Below, one piece after another: positions 19,137 to 28,342 of a stretch of 64,000 nt of DNA. The notes under the pieces are model-generated. The model saw nothing but the letters and a program-made list of their open reading frames with translations, was not told where the DNA came from and did not search any database. Positions within the stretch are counted from its first letter, which is position 1; each line of letters opens with the position of its first letter. The DNA comes from Ferrithrix thermotolerans DSM 19514 (GTDB lineage: Bacteria; Actinomycetota; Acidimicrobiia; Acidimicrobiales; Acidimicrobiaceae), in the NCBI RefSeq assembly GCF_900128965.1, contig NZ_FQUL01000006.1, positions 17,482-81,481 of the forward strand, in the 5' to 3' direction. The position numbers and the translations under genes are program-made.

Positions 19137-20420
19137 GTGGCGAGGAAAGACAAGGGTTCCTGGACAGCGGCTAGAGGCTCCTCGAGGGGATACGGTTCTC
19201 ACTCCTCACGTGGAGGGTACGCTCTTAGACGAGTATTAGCAGCCTTGATTGTTGTAGCGGTCCTGATCGTTGTGGTCGGCGTTGTCCAACTCCTAAGACC
19301 TGTGCCTCCGCCTAACTTTACATCATCTCTAAATGTTCCAGCACTGGTACCAGGACAGGCACCGTCTTTGCCTTGGCCCTCTCAGGGCTCCGCTACTCTG
19401 GACATTCAAGGAGTGGGATCGTTTGGTTCACACGGATCAAAGTCTCCCATCGCTATTGCTTCGGTAGCAAAGATGACGACGGCTTTGCTGATCGTCCAAG
19501 ATCACCCTCTTTCCCTTGGGCAGAACGGTCCCTCGATAACCATCACCCAGTCGGACTACCAAACCTACCTTCAGATGCAAGCTGCGGTGGACTCGGTGAT
19601 GGCGGTTGCTCCTGGCGAGACCTTGAGCGAGTACCAGATGTTGGAAGGGCTTTTGATTCCATCTGCAGACAATCTGGCGGTTACGCTAGCGCAGTGGGAT
19701 GCAGGATCTGTGAGTGCCTTTGTGGGCAAGATGAACGCATTTGCTAAGAAACTAGGGTTGACCGGTACGACATACACCGATCCTTCCGGACTTACGCCCA
19801 CAACTGTCTCAACACCGAAGGATCAGCTAAAGATCGCCGAGTTGGTGGAACAGAACCCCGTGTTGGCTCAGATCGTTGCAGAGCCTCAGGCAACTCTACC
19901 GGTGGCTGGCACTGTGTACAACGTTGACTACGATCTGGGACACGACGGGATAGTTGGGGTGAAGACCGGATCTACTCCAAATGGTGGGGACTTTGCCTTT
20001 GCTGCCGATGTCAACGTGGCGGGTGGTGCTACCGATAAGATAGTCGGTGTCGTCCTTGGTCAACAAGGGCTACAGCCACTCATTACCGCTTTGGATGCTG
20101 CGAAAAGTCTTGTGAAGGCGGCAGCCTCTGTTCCTAAGACAGTTCAGGTTGTAAAAGCCGGTGGGGTCGTAGGGTCGATAACGGTTCCTGGGAAGGGGTC
20201 GATCCCAGTACTTGCGAAAGACACCCTGACGGTCCAGGAATGGGCGGGTCTGACCGAGTCGGACAGCTTTTCGATAAAGGTAAAGAAAGCCCCCATCAAA
20301 GAAGGACAGGTCGTAGGTACTTTGACGATGATGGTCGGGGAGCAGCATCTAAGCACGCCGCTGATTGCCGGAGCCGCTATTGGATCCACTCCGATTAGCT
20401 ATCGCCTACTTCATCTCTAG
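19137..20420 (+). CDS. D-alanyl-D-alanine carboxypeptidase (peptidase S11), membrane-anchored
   Basis: This is a penicillin-binding-type serine peptidase that trims D-Ala from peptidoglycan side chains outside the membrane. A single N-terminal anchor spans about residues 32-53, followed by a Pro-rich linker. The active-site motifs are SVAK (Ser109-Lys112) and KTG (276-278); the middle motif reads SADN (176-179) where SxN is usual, so the Asn is shifted by one. The start is GTG 19137 with GGGAGG upstream. It lies 83 bp after ftsK, in keeping with a cell-wall role near division genes. Confidence 0.9.
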   Translation: MARKDKGSWTAARGSSRGYGSHSSRGGYALRRVLAALIVVAVLIVVVGVVQLLRPVPPPNFTSSLNVPALVPGQAPSLPWPSQGSATLDIQGVGSFGSHGSKSPIAIASVAKMTTALLIVQDHPLSLGQNGPSITITQSDYQTYLQMQAAVDSVMAVAPGETLSEYQMLEGLLIPSADNLAVTLAQWDAGSVSAFVGKMNAFAKKLGLTGTTYTDPSGLTPTTVSTPKDQLKIAELVEQNPVLAQIVAEPQATLPVAGTVYNVDYDLGHDGIVGVKTGSTPNGGDFAFAADVNVAGGATDKIVGVVLGQQGLQPLITALDAAKSLVKAAASVPKTVQVVKAGGVVGSITVPGKGSIPVLAKDTLTVQEWAGLTESDSFSIKVKKAPIKEGQVVGTLTMMVGEQHLSTPLIAGAAIGSTPISYRLLHL

Positions 20421-20465
20421 ACTCTAACGATCAAGAGTCGAATCTTTGTTGGGGGTGTTGCTTTC

Positions 20466-21332
20466 TTGATCGTCGAGGGTGTAGTAAGGGTGCCTGGTTC
20501 GAGCGCCAATCTCGGACCCGGTTTCGATGTCCTTGCGTTGGCCATAGGCATGTATCTAGAGGTTAGAGCCACGCCCTCAAAGAACTTTAGGGTAACGGCG
20601 AACGGAGAAGGCTCTGAGCTAAGGAGCGATGCAAACCACATGGGATCTGTGATCGCTAAAAAGGTTCTTGGTCACGACCATGTTCATCTCGATATTCGAT
20701 CAGAGATACCCCTTGCTAGAGGTCTCGGTTCATCGGCTGCGTTCTCGGTCGCCGTAGCTACAGCACTTGGAGCTAAGGATCCACTGTCTTTGGCGGTAGG
20801 ACTTGAAGGGCACCCTGAAAACGCTGCAGCGTCATACGCTGGGGGCCTTGTGGCGGCTGGATGCATCGATGGTGATCCCATCTTCGAAAGACTAGAGGTT
20901 GATAGTCGAATCCGTCTTGTGCTAGTGGTTCCAAGGATTCGACTCTCCACGGAAGAGGCTAGAAAGACCTTAGCGCCTTTGGTGCCAAGGGAAGACGCGG
21001 TGTTCAATCTTCAAAGGGCGGTACTTTTATCTCATGCCTTGGCAGATATTACAAGACTCCAGCAGGGACTCTTTGACGACAGGCTCCATCAGCTACAAAG
21101 GTCGCAGCTGTTTCCACAGGCGATCTCAATCATCGATGTGTTGATCCACTCTGGAGCTATCGGTGCGACCTGGTCGGGTGCGGGTCCGACGATGATCGGT
21201 TTTTCCAGCTCCAGTGATGCTGAGTCGGTAGTGGCATGCACAAGGAAACACCTAGATCGATTAGAGATAGATGCTCAGGTACTTTCCGTAGGAGTCGATC
21301 ACAGAGGCGTTGAAAAAGTACTCGATTCGTGA
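20466..21332 (+). CDS. thrB: homoserine kinase
   Basis: ThrB phosphorylates homoserine on the way to threonine. The protein is a GHMP kinase: N-terminal VPGSSANLGPGFDVLALAIG, the ATP-binding glycine/serine loop PLARGLGSSAAFS, and the third motif near TWSGAGPTMIGF. The length of 288 residues is normal. The start is TTG 20466 with a GGGGGTG upstream. The usual partners thrC and hom are not in the window, so thrB is a stand-alone gene here, possibly sharing a transcript with the carboxypeptidase 45 bp before it. Confidence 0.93.
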   Translation: MIVEGVVRVPGSSANLGPGFDVLALAIGMYLEVRATPSKNFRVTANGEGSELRSDANHMGSVIAKKVLGHDHVHLDIRSEIPLARGLGSSAAFSVAVATALGAKDPLSLAVGLEGHPENAAASYAGGLVAAGCIDGDPIFERLEVDSRIRLVLVVPRIRLSTEEARKTLAPLVPREDAVFNLQRAVLLSHALADITRLQQGLFDDRLHQLQRSQLFPQAISIIDVLIHSGAIGATWSGAGPTMIGFSSSSDAESVVACTRKHLDRLEIDAQVLSVGVDHRGVEKVLDS

Positions 21333-21608
21333 AAGGGGGACGCTTGTATAGATTGCCTATGAGTATCTACGAGCCCAAAACACTCGCTTTCACTTTAGAT
21401 TCTGCGAAGAACGATTACGGATCCCTTCTCTTGTACTTCATGGAGGCGATGTTGTCTTGATGGATCGATGGGTTCGGATCCATTTACTACACTTATTTTG
21501 CGTCAAGCCAATCTGGCTGCCTTAGCGATTTTTTGTTGATAGATAATCCAGGATCCTTAGTATGTACGCTGCTTGGGCGTAGCCCATATGTGAAGGGTGG
21601 TTCAAGAG
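21333..21608. other. gene-free region between thrB and the methyltransferase gene
   Basis: No credible reading frame. It contains a 7-bp stem (ATGGATC/GATCCAT, near 21460-21485) and a weak terminator-like element: AGCCA-ATC-TGGCT at 21506-21518 followed by a run of six Ts ten bases later. Confidence 0.4.
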
Positions 21609-22280
21609 ATGGAGTCGAAGATGGCCGATCTAGTGGATGTACATCACAGTCAGTACAGTCACTGGGAGAAAACCTACCTTGATAATCCAAAGATGTACGG
21701 CGAGCAACCCAGCCTTGCGGGGGTCTATGCGACACAACGTTTCATAGAGTCAGGGCTTTATGAAATACTTGAGCTTGGATCTGGTCAGGGTCGCGATACG
21801 CTACCTATGTTGGAGGCTGGGCTGCGTGTTAGTGCTTTGGACTACTCTAGCGTTGGTCTCAGGGCGATTGCTGAAGAGGCGAGTACTGCTAAGTTGAGTG
21901 ACAGACTGATCACGCTAACACACGATATCTGCGACCCGCTACACTTTGAGGACGAGAGTTTTGGTGGATGCTTCTCTCACATGCTTTTTTGTATGGCGCT
22001 TTCAACGGCGGAGCTCATTGGGGCCATGGCGGAGGTGCGTCGGGTACTTCGTCCAGGTGGCATATGTATCTACACCGTACGACACGTCGGTGACGCCCAC
22101 TTTGGGGCGGGAACAGATCTTGGGGACGGAATCTACGAAAATGGAGGTTTTGCCGTTCACTTCTTCGATAGGTCGTTGGTTGAAAGACTCGCAGAAGGGT
22201 TCGAGCTTGAAGAGGTCTCGCTCTTCGAAGAGGGTGCGCTTCCAAGGAGACTTTGGCGGATAACGATGCGCAGACTATGA
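21609..22280 (+). CDS. class I SAM-dependent methyltransferase
   Basis: The protein (223 residues) has the Rossmann-type methyltransferase motif I LELGSGQGRDTLPML, motif II around VSALDYSSVGL, and the post-motif region with EVRRVLRPGGICIYTVRHVGD. It belongs to the broad Methyltransf_11/tellurite-resistance TehB-like group; the substrate cannot be told from sequence. ATG 21609 is chosen because GAAGGGTGG lies 8 bases upstream; GTG 21597 is in-frame but inside that region. It stands alone between gene-free gaps on both sides. Confidence 0.85.
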   Translation: MESKMADLVDVHHSQYSHWEKTYLDNPKMYGEQPSLAGVYATQRFIESGLYEILELGSGQGRDTLPMLEAGLRVSALDYSSVGLRAIAEEASTAKLSDRLITLTHDICDPLHFEDESFGGCFSHMLFCMALSTAELIGAMAEVRRVLRPGGICIYTVRHVGDAHFGAGTDLGDGIYENGGFAVHFFDRSLVERLAEGFELEEVSLFEEGALPRRLWRITMRRL

Positions 22281-22363
22281 CCGGTTTCAAGGTATAGCGC
22301 AATAAAGTAAGGCCGTAGTCGTCTAGGCTTGGCCATCATAGTTTCTTTCTAAGGTGTGTTCGA

Positions 22364-23662
22364 TTGACTAAGTACTGGTTTGAGACCCTTGGGTGTCCAA
22401 AGAATCAGGTCGACTCCGACCGTCTCATCACCCAGCTTGAAGCTAAAGGTCTGCGCGAGGCGAACAAGGTGGACGAGGCGGACGTGGTGGTTGTAAACAC
22501 CTGTGCCTTTATAGATGCTGCTCGAGAAGAGTCTATCGAAACCATACTTGAACTCTCGGAGTTGAAAGCGGATGGCGCAAAGCTGGTGGTCACAGGTTGT
22601 TTGGCCCAAAGATACAAGTCGGAGCTAGCCGATGCTCTCCCCGAAGTCGACATCGTAGCGGGTTTTGGAGAGGACTTCTCAGCGTCGGTTGCAGTAGGTG
22701 TTACCATAGGCCGCAAGGCGAGGGGTGCAGAACGAGAAGCTGGCGCAAGAGACGATCTGCCTGTAATGGATCTCCTGAGGCTCCCACGCAGAAAGGCTTC
22801 GCTGCCATGGAGCTATGTTAAGGTTGCAGAGGGTTGTAACAAAAACTGCGGCTTCTGTTCGATTCCGTCTTTCCGGGGTAGACAGGTTTCAAAGTCCATC
22901 GAGGAGATCGTCGCTGAGATATTAGAGCTTGAAGTAAAAGAGGCTGTCCTGGTCGCCCAAGATCTAGCAAACTACGGGGCTGATCTGTATGGACGTCCAT
23001 ATCTTGAGACTTTATACAAGACTGTTCAAGAAGTGGTGCCATGGGTAAGGCTGCTTTATATCTACCCCACCGGACTTACAGAGTCGTTGATCGATATGGT
23101 GGCCGCGTCCCCTGTTCCGTACTTCGACCTCTCTTTACAGCACGTTAGCGCCCAGCTCCTAAGAAGAATGAAGCGTGTGGGATCTGCAAAGGCCGTGCTT
23201 TCGAAGATCGAAAGAATCCGGTCTCTTAGGCCAGAAGCTGTATTTCGTACTTCCTTCATTCTCGGCTATCCAGGTGAGACAGAAGAAGACCAAGAGATAC
23301 TACGAGACTTCATAGAAGAAGCCCAGCTGGACTGGGTTGGTTTTTTCGCATTTTCACACGAAGAAGGTACCTATGCTGCTTCCTTGGGTGATCATATAGA
23401 GCGTTCCTTAGCCGTAGAGCGGATAAACGAGCTGAGCGAGATACAAGACAGGATTACCCGGATCAAGCGGATGTCACTTCTGGGCAAAGAGGTGTCGGTG
23501 CTGATCGACAGCGAAGGTAAAGGGCGATCCTTTAGGGAGACCCCAGAGATAGACGCTTTATGTAAGGTGGTCGGTGATGCTCATGTTGGTAGTTTCATAG
23601 AAGGAAAAGTGATAGACACTAATGGCCTTGACTTAGTGGTCAAACGGGTCAAAACGCTCTAA
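22364..23662 (+). CDS. rimO: ribosomal protein S12 methylthiotransferase RimO
   Basis: RimO is a radical-SAM enzyme that methylthiolates a conserved aspartate of ribosomal protein S12. The N-terminal domain has the first cluster cysteines (ETLGCPKNQVDSD, NTCAF, TGCLAQRY), the radical-SAM core has C158-x3-C162-x2-C165 (CNKNCGFC), and a TRAM domain ends the protein. The CPKNQVDSD motif and the length of 432 residues mark RimO rather than MiaB. The start is TTG 22364 with AAGGTG upstream. The rimO-pgsA-cinA-recA order is typical of actinobacteria. Confidence 0.95.
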   Translation: MTKYWFETLGCPKNQVDSDRLITQLEAKGLREANKVDEADVVVVNTCAFIDAAREESIETILELSELKADGAKLVVTGCLAQRYKSELADALPEVDIVAGFGEDFSASVAVGVTIGRKARGAEREAGARDDLPVMDLLRLPRRKASLPWSYVKVAEGCNKNCGFCSIPSFRGRQVSKSIEEIVAEILELEVKEAVLVAQDLANYGADLYGRPYLETLYKTVQEVVPWVRLLYIYPTGLTESLIDMVAASPVPYFDLSLQHVSAQLLRRMKRVGSAKAVLSKIERIRSLRPEAVFRTSFILGYPGETEEDQEILRDFIEEAQLDWVGFFAFSHEEGTYAASLGDHIERSLAVERINELSEIQDRITRIKRMSLLGKEVSVLIDSEGKGRSFRETPEIDALCKVVGDAHVGSFIEGKVIDTNGLDLVVKRVKTL

Positions 23663-23673
23663 AGTATAGTTAG

Positions 23674-24219
23674 ATGACTAGCAGCGTTTATGGTCCCACA
23701 GCTATTAGGACACCGGCAAACCTCATAACATTATTGCGTATATTAGCTACGCCTCTTGTAGTGGTTTTCGTCCTAAACGACAAAGGTAGCTACTGGCCTG
23801 CGGCGATGTGGTTTGTCCTGGCCCTAACCGATGGTTTCGATGGATTTGTGGCGCGAAAACAAGGTGCGACCCGTTCAGGAGCGTTTCTTGACCCATTGGC
23901 CGACAAGCTCATGGTCTTTTCGACCTTTGGGGTACTTGTCTATTTGGGGCGCATCTCTATATGGCTGGTGTTGATCATGGGTGTTAGGGAACTCGCTGTC
24001 AGTCTTTATCGAACCTTCGCTCTCAAAAATGGCGTCTCTGTACCGGCAGGCATGCTAGGAAAACTTAAGATGGTGTCACAGCTCTTTGTGATAGAGCTTG
24101 CACTCTTGCCAGATTATCGTAGCTTTGCGCTCTTTATCTCTCCGCTTATGTTGTTGGCTACGGCTCTTGCTATCGTATCGGCGTACCAATACTTCCGAAA
24201 TGCATCTTTAGCGACCTAA
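23674..24219 (+). CDS. pgsA: CDP-diacylglycerol-glycerol-3-phosphate 3-phosphatidyltransferase
   Basis: This is an integral membrane CDP-alcohol phosphatidyltransferase that makes phosphatidylglycerophosphate. The catalytic signature D-G-x2-A-R-x8-G-x3-D-x3-D reads DGFDGFVARKQGATRSGAFL followed by DPLAD. About five hydrophobic segments fill the 181 residues. It starts 11 bp after rimO. Other CDP-alcohol transferases (cardiolipin or inositol-phosphate synthase) share the motif, but position next to rimO and cinA favours PgsA. Confidence 0.88.
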   Translation: MTSSVYGPTAIRTPANLITLLRILATPLVVVFVLNDKGSYWPAAMWFVLALTDGFDGFVARKQGATRSGAFLDPLADKLMVFSTFGVLVYLGRISIWLVLIMGVRELAVSLYRTFALKNGVSVPAGMLGKLKMVSQLFVIELALLPDYRSFALFISPLMLLATALAIVSAYQYFRNASLAT

Positions 24220-24371
24220 GCGCCGATATCAATCGCTTCTGCCAACGCTAGTGCTCATCGCCTGTGTTGCATTCATGGCTTAGAGTTGGTTTGGATGGTA
24301 GGCTCCTGTTGAGTTATGGCGTAAGTGGAAACCGTTCTGATCGGTCTTCTTACTCGTTGGAAAGGTAATGT

Positions 24372-25622
24372 ATGCGCGCCGAGATAGTAGCTGTAGGTAC
24401 GGAGCTTCTCCTAGGTCAAGTCATAGACACGAACTCTGCGATGATCGCAGCCAAGTTGACAGAGATAGGGGTCGACTGTTATTACCAAAGCCGTGTGGGA
24501 GATAATCACGGACGAATCGTGTCTGTTCTAAGAGCGGCGCTCGCCAGATGCGATGCGGTAATCGTCTGCGGAGGCTTAGGTCCAACCCAGGATGACATTA
24601 CCCGGGAAGCCATAGCTGAGGTCATGGGGGTCGATCTTGTACTTGACGAGACGGTCTTGGCCAAGGTCCGTTCCTTCTTTGATCGCCTGGGACGTCAGAT
24701 GCCCAAGAACAACGAACGCCAAGCTCTCGTGCCCAAGGGAGCAACAGTCATAGAACAGCAAAGAGGCACGGCTCCGGGACTTATATGTAGCCTTGGACAC
24801 AAGGTGCTTTACGCTATGCCCGGCGTCCCTTATGAACTCGAAGATATGCTGGATAGAGCGGTTCTCCCTGACCTTCTAAGAAGAAGTGGCTCGTCTACAA
24901 AGATCCAATCTTTGGTAGTTAGAACATGGGGTCTGAGTGAGTCGAAACTTGCGGAGACTTTGGCACCTGAGATCGAGCGTCTCGATTCTGAGGAGGGTCT
25001 AACGCTTGCCTTTTTGGCCTCGGGCATGGAGGGACTTAAGGTGAGGGCTACAGCCAAAGGCCAAAGTGATGCAGAGGTTAACGAAATGCTCGTAGATGAG
25101 CGAGGTCGGCTAGAGAAGATCCTTGGCGACTACATCTTTGGTTACGACTCTGAGACGATGGAGTCGGTCGTTGGTGATCTGTTGCTTGCAAAGGGCAAGA
25201 CTCTCTCTGTAGCTGAGTCCCTTACGGGGGGTATGGTGTCCTCCAAGATCGTGGCAAACCCTGGAGCCTCTGCTTATTTTCGAGGAGGAGTGGTCTCTTA
25301 CGCCACTGAGGTGAAACAGACCGTTCTTGGGGCTAGGGATCTCCCGGTTATCTCCTCGGAGATGGCTTCAGAGATGGCTATGGGTGTAAAGAGGGTTCTG
25401 CAAAGTGACTTGGGTCTGTCGTTGACCGGAGTTGCCGGACCTGAAACCCAGGAAGGAAACGATCCGGGAACGGTCTGGATCGGCATCGGAGATGGCGAGA
25501 CAAGTTATACCCGTCTGACTCTATTTGGCGGGGATAGGGAGCGTATCAGATGGTACGCAACCATGACCGCCTTAGATCTTCTTCGTCTTTACCTGAAGGA
25601 ATCTCCCAGATTTCATGCTTAG
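24372..25622 (+). CDS. cinA: competence/damage-inducible protein CinA (nicotinamide-nucleotide amidase)
   Basis: CinA has an N-terminal molybdopterin-binding-like/COG1058 domain (GTELLLGQVIDTNS, GGLGPTQDD) linked to ADP-ribose or NMN-related pyrophosphatase activity and a C-terminal NMN deamidase (PncC) domain (SVAESLTGGMVSSKI, LTGVAGPE). The 416 residues cover both domains, as in the full-length family. The ATG has GAAAGG upstream. It sits 115 bp before recA, a linkage known across many bacteria, but an SOS box lies between them, so recA can be induced on its own. Confidence 0.95.
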   Translation: MRAEIVAVGTELLLGQVIDTNSAMIAAKLTEIGVDCYYQSRVGDNHGRIVSVLRAALARCDAVIVCGGLGPTQDDITREAIAEVMGVDLVLDETVLAKVRSFFDRLGRQMPKNNERQALVPKGATVIEQQRGTAPGLICSLGHKVLYAMPGVPYELEDMLDRAVLPDLLRRSGSSTKIQSLVVRTWGLSESKLAETLAPEIERLDSEEGLTLAFLASGMEGLKVRATAKGQSDAEVNEMLVDERGRLEKILGDYIFGYDSETMESVVGDLLLAKGKTLSVAESLTGGMVSSKIVANPGASAYFRGGVVSYATEVKQTVLGARDLPVISSEMASEMAMGVKRVLQSDLGLSLTGVAGPETQEGNDPGTVWIGIGDGETSYTRLTLFGGDRERIRWYATMTALDLLRLYLKESPRFHA

Positions 25623-25644
25623 TGTGTTAGCTGAGGTTATTATA

Positions 25645-25656
25645 GAACATGTGTTC
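25645..25656 (+). promoter_or_regulatory. LexA operator (SOS box) upstream of recA
   Basis: GAACATGTGTTC matches the GAAC-N4-GTTC SOS box seen in actinobacteria and Bacillus. It is 82 bp before the recA start. Two similar boxes flank lexA in this window, which supports it. Confidence 0.8.
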
Positions 25657-25737
25657 TAAGATTATCTACCGGGTTTTGTAACTACACATTTGTAAGTTAT
25701 CTATATAGGATTGTAGATAACCAGCTGAGGAGTGATG

Positions 25738-26784
25738 ATGGATAGGGAAAAGGCGTTAGAGGTAGCTATCTCGCAGATCGAGAAGCAGTTTGGTAAGGGT
25801 TCGATCATGAAGATGGGGGAGAGTCCTCAACTTGCCATAGAGGCGATATCTACCGGGGCGATGGCTTTGGATCTTGCCCTTGGTGTAGGAGGTTTTCCAA
25901 AAGGTAGAGTTATAGAGATCTTTGGTCCAGAGTCCTCTGGAAAGTCGACCTTAGCCCTTCACGTGGTCGCTGAGGCGCAGAGGCAGGGAGGCAACTGTGC
26001 TTACATCGACGCCGAGCACGCTCTGGACCCGATCTATGCACAAGCTATCGGGGTGGACATCGATGAGCTCCTTATAGCGCAGCCAGACACAGGTGAACAG
26101 GGACTTGAGATCGCCGACATGCTTATTAGGTCAGGTTCTTTAGACGTAATCGTCATCGACTCTGTCGCAGCCCTGACGCCAAGGGCAGAGATTGAAGGTG
26201 ATATGGGAGACTCTCACGTTGGTCTGCAGGCACGCCTTATGTCGCAGGCTCTTCGCAAGATTACAGGAACCCTGTCTAGATCAAATACGATCGCCATCTT
26301 TATCAATCAGCTGAGAGAAAAGATCGGTGTTATGTACGGCTCTCCGGAGGTAACTACCGGAGGAAGAGCTCTTAAGTTTTACTCATCTGTGCGTCTCGAC
26401 ATCAGAAAGGTCGAAGCCATAAAGGAAGGCACCGAGATAGTTGGTAGCCGTACCCGGGTCAAGGTCGTAAAGAACAAGTGCGCGCCCCCCTTTAGGCAAG
26501 CCGAGTTTGACATAATGTATGGCAAGGGGATATCGCGTGAAGGATCTCTATTGGATGTAGGGGTGGAGCTCGGTCTCATAAAGAAGTCAGGCTCTTGGTA
26601 TACCTACGATGGTGAACAGCTTGGTCAGGGGCGGGAGAACGTCAAGGTGTTTCTTAGGACCAATCCTCAGCTTATGTCTGAACTGGATATGAAGGTTAGG
26701 GAGTTGATAAACAACGTCGCTCCAGGGATCCTTACTCATGGGTCGGTTCAGGAGATTCCCGAAGACAGCTTCATGGAGGACTAG
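25738..26784 (+). CDS. recA: recombinase RecA
   Basis: RecA forms filaments on single-stranded DNA, drives homologous recombination and stimulates LexA self-cleavage. Walker A is GPESSGKST (from residue 63) and other hallmarks are IDAEHALDP, the loop [20 protein letters not shown], and [16 protein letters not shown]. The length of about 348 residues is usual and no intein interrupts it. ATG 25738 has GAGGAG 5 bases upstream; GTG 25732 and ATG 25735 are alternatives. recX, often next downstream, is missing: miaB follows after a short hairpin. Confidence 0.98.
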   Translation: MDREKALEVAISQIEKQFGKGSIMKMGESPQLAIEAISTGAMALDLALGVGGFPKGRVIEIFGPESSGKSTLALHVVAEAQRQGGNCAYIDAEHALDPIYAQAIGVDIDELLIAQPDTGEQGLEIADMLIRSGSLDVIVIDSVAALTPRAEIEGDMGDSHVGLQARLMSQALRKITGTLSRSNTIAIFINQLREKIGVMYGSPEVTTGGRALKFYSSVRLDIRKVEAIKEGTEIVGSRTRVKVVKNKCAPPFRQAEFDIMYGKGISREGSLLDVGVELGLIKKSGSWYTYDGEQLGQGRENVKVFLRTNPQLMSELDMKVRELINNVAPGILTHGSVQEIPEDSFMED

Positions 26785-26818
26785 CTAAGAGGTATTGTGA
26801 GGCCTTGTGGTGCTAGAA

Positions 26819-26839
26819 CCTAAAGCTTAGACCTTTAGG
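26819..26839 (+). other. 7-bp hairpin between recA and miaB
   Basis: CCTAAAG (26819-26825) pairs with CTTTAGG (26833-26839) around a 7-nt loop. There is no T-run, so it is a weak terminator or 3'-end stabiliser at best. Confidence 0.35.
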
Positions 26840-26849
26840 CTAGTTAGAC

Positions 26850-28307
26850 GTGAGTCAGCATTATTTTGTCAAGACCTTTGGTTGCCAAATGAACGTGCAC
26901 GACTCCGAACGTATTGCAGGGATCCTGTCAGAGGTCGGATATGAAGCCTCTAACAGCATAGATACGGCGGACGTTGTAGTACTAAATACTTGTTGTATAC
27001 GTGAGAACGCAGACAACAAGCTCTACGGCAACCTCGGTCATCTAAGTGCACTAAAGGCCGAAAGGCCAGGTATGAAGATCGTAGTAGCCGGCTGTTTGGC
27101 TCAAAAAGACAAGGAACTCGTTGCCAAGAAGGCTCCTTATGTGGACGTGGTGGTAGGTACCTTTAACCTCTCTTCCATTCCTGATCTTTTATCTCGTGCG
27201 GATGGCTCTAAAGCAGAGATGGAGTTCTTAGATGCGCCAAAGGAGTACGACGAGGTCTCTTCGATCGCTATGAAGAGGGAGTCTTCGATCTCGGCATGGG
27301 TGAGCATACAGACCGGTTGTAACAACTCCTGTGCGTTTTGTATCGTACCAAGTGTTAGGGGCAAAGAGGTGTCTCGGCCGTTTCAAGACATCGTGGATGA
27401 GGTGCGTCTTCTCGCTCGTAGTGGAGTGCGAGAGGTTACCTTGCTCGGACAAAACGTCAACTCTTACGGCCGTGACATTACGCTTTCTCTTCGTAAGGGC
27501 GAGATCGAGGGAGATCTTGAGCGTTGGAGTGGGGAGAGGTGGCTCCTGGACCCAAGGCCAAGGGTACGTCCTCTCTTTTCGGATCTGCTCAGGGCGGTAG
27601 GGTCTGTCAAGGGCATCTCTAGGGTAAGGTTTACCTCTCCTCATCCAAAGGATATGGTTATAGAGACCTTTGAGGCTATGTCGGAGACGGAGGCGGTCTG
27701 CGAGCAGCTACATTTCCCGCTTCAATCAGGCTCTGACCGGGTTCTTTCAGAGATGCGCAGGGGATACAGCTCCGCAAAGTACCTTGAGAGACTCAGATTA
27801 GCGCGCTCGATAGTACCTGATCTGGCTGTCTCTACCGACATTATCGTTGGCTTTCCCGGAGAAAGTGATGAGGACTTCAAAGATACTCTTCGAGTAGTCG
27901 AAGAGGCGAACTTCGACGGAGCGTTTACCTTTATATTTTCTCCAAGACCCGGAACCAGGGCTGCAGAGATGACGCAGAGCTTCATCGATCCGGAGATAGT
28001 CCAGACTCGCTTCGATGCTCTAAAGGAGGTAGTGGAGGTCTCTGCTTTAGGCAAACATGAAGCGAGGGTGGGACGTGTTGAAGAGGTCTTGGTAGAAGGA
28101 TCTTCTAAGAGAGACTCTTCTGTGCTCAGCGGCAGAACTAGGCAAAACAAGCTGGTTCACTTTGTGCCCCCAAGCGATCTAGAGCTAAGCGAAGGCGACT
28201 TGATCGGTGTCCGTATCGGATCTGCCGCCCCACACTTTTTGCGAGGAGAGGTAGATAGGGTAATATCTAGACCTAGGGTAAGGCAGAGCATCGCCCTAAA
28301 GCCGTAG
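26850..28307 (+). CDS. miaB: tRNA-2-methylthio-N6-dimethylallyladenosine synthase MiaB
   Basis: MiaB is a radical-SAM methylthiotransferase that converts i6A37 to ms2i6A37 in tRNA, acting after MiaA, which is encoded 1.7 kb downstream. Visible parts are the first cluster region (KTFGCQMNVHDSER, NTCCIRENA, AGCLAQKD), the radical-SAM triad CNNSCAFC, the HFPLQSGSD segment and a C-terminal TRAM domain. The length of 485 residues is longer than the usual 440-460, partly because of an insertion of charged residues at about 208-239. The start is GTG 26850; no good Shine-Dalgarno is seen. Confidence 0.95.
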   Translation: MSQHYFVKTFGCQMNVHDSERIAGILSEVGYEASNSIDTADVVVLNTCCIRENADNKLYGNLGHLSALKAERPGMKIVVAGCLAQKDKELVAKKAPYVDVVVGTFNLSSIPDLLSRADGSKAEMEFLDAPKEYDEVSSIAMKRESSISAWVSIQTGCNNSCAFCIVPSVRGKEVSRPFQDIVDEVRLLARSGVREVTLLGQNVNSYGRDITLSLRKGEIEGDLERWSGERWLLDPRPRVRPLFSDLLRAVGSVKGISRVRFTSPHPKDMVIETFEAMSETEAVCEQLHFPLQSGSDRVLSEMRRGYSSAKYLERLRLARSIVPDLAVSTDIIVGFPGESDEDFKDTLRVVEEANFDGAFTFIFSPRPGTRAAEMTQSFIDPEIVQTRFDALKEVVEVSALGKHEARVGRVEEVLVEGSSKRDSSVLSGRTRQNKLVHFVPPSDLELSEGDLIGVRIGSAAPHFLRGEVDRVISRPRVRQSIALKP

Positions 28308-28322
28308 GTTTGGGGCGATGCT
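28287..28322. terminator. long hairpin at the miaB / aldehyde dehydrogenase convergence
   Basis: AGCATCGCCC (28287-28296) pairs perfectly with GGGCGATGCT (28313-28322); an inner AAGCC/GGTTT stem continues it. It spans the miaB stop codon and lies 21 bp past the stop of the opposing gene. It could end both transcripts, although neither side has a long T-run. Confidence 0.5.
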
Positions 28323-28342
28323 TGCGCTTTAGTCGGATCGCT

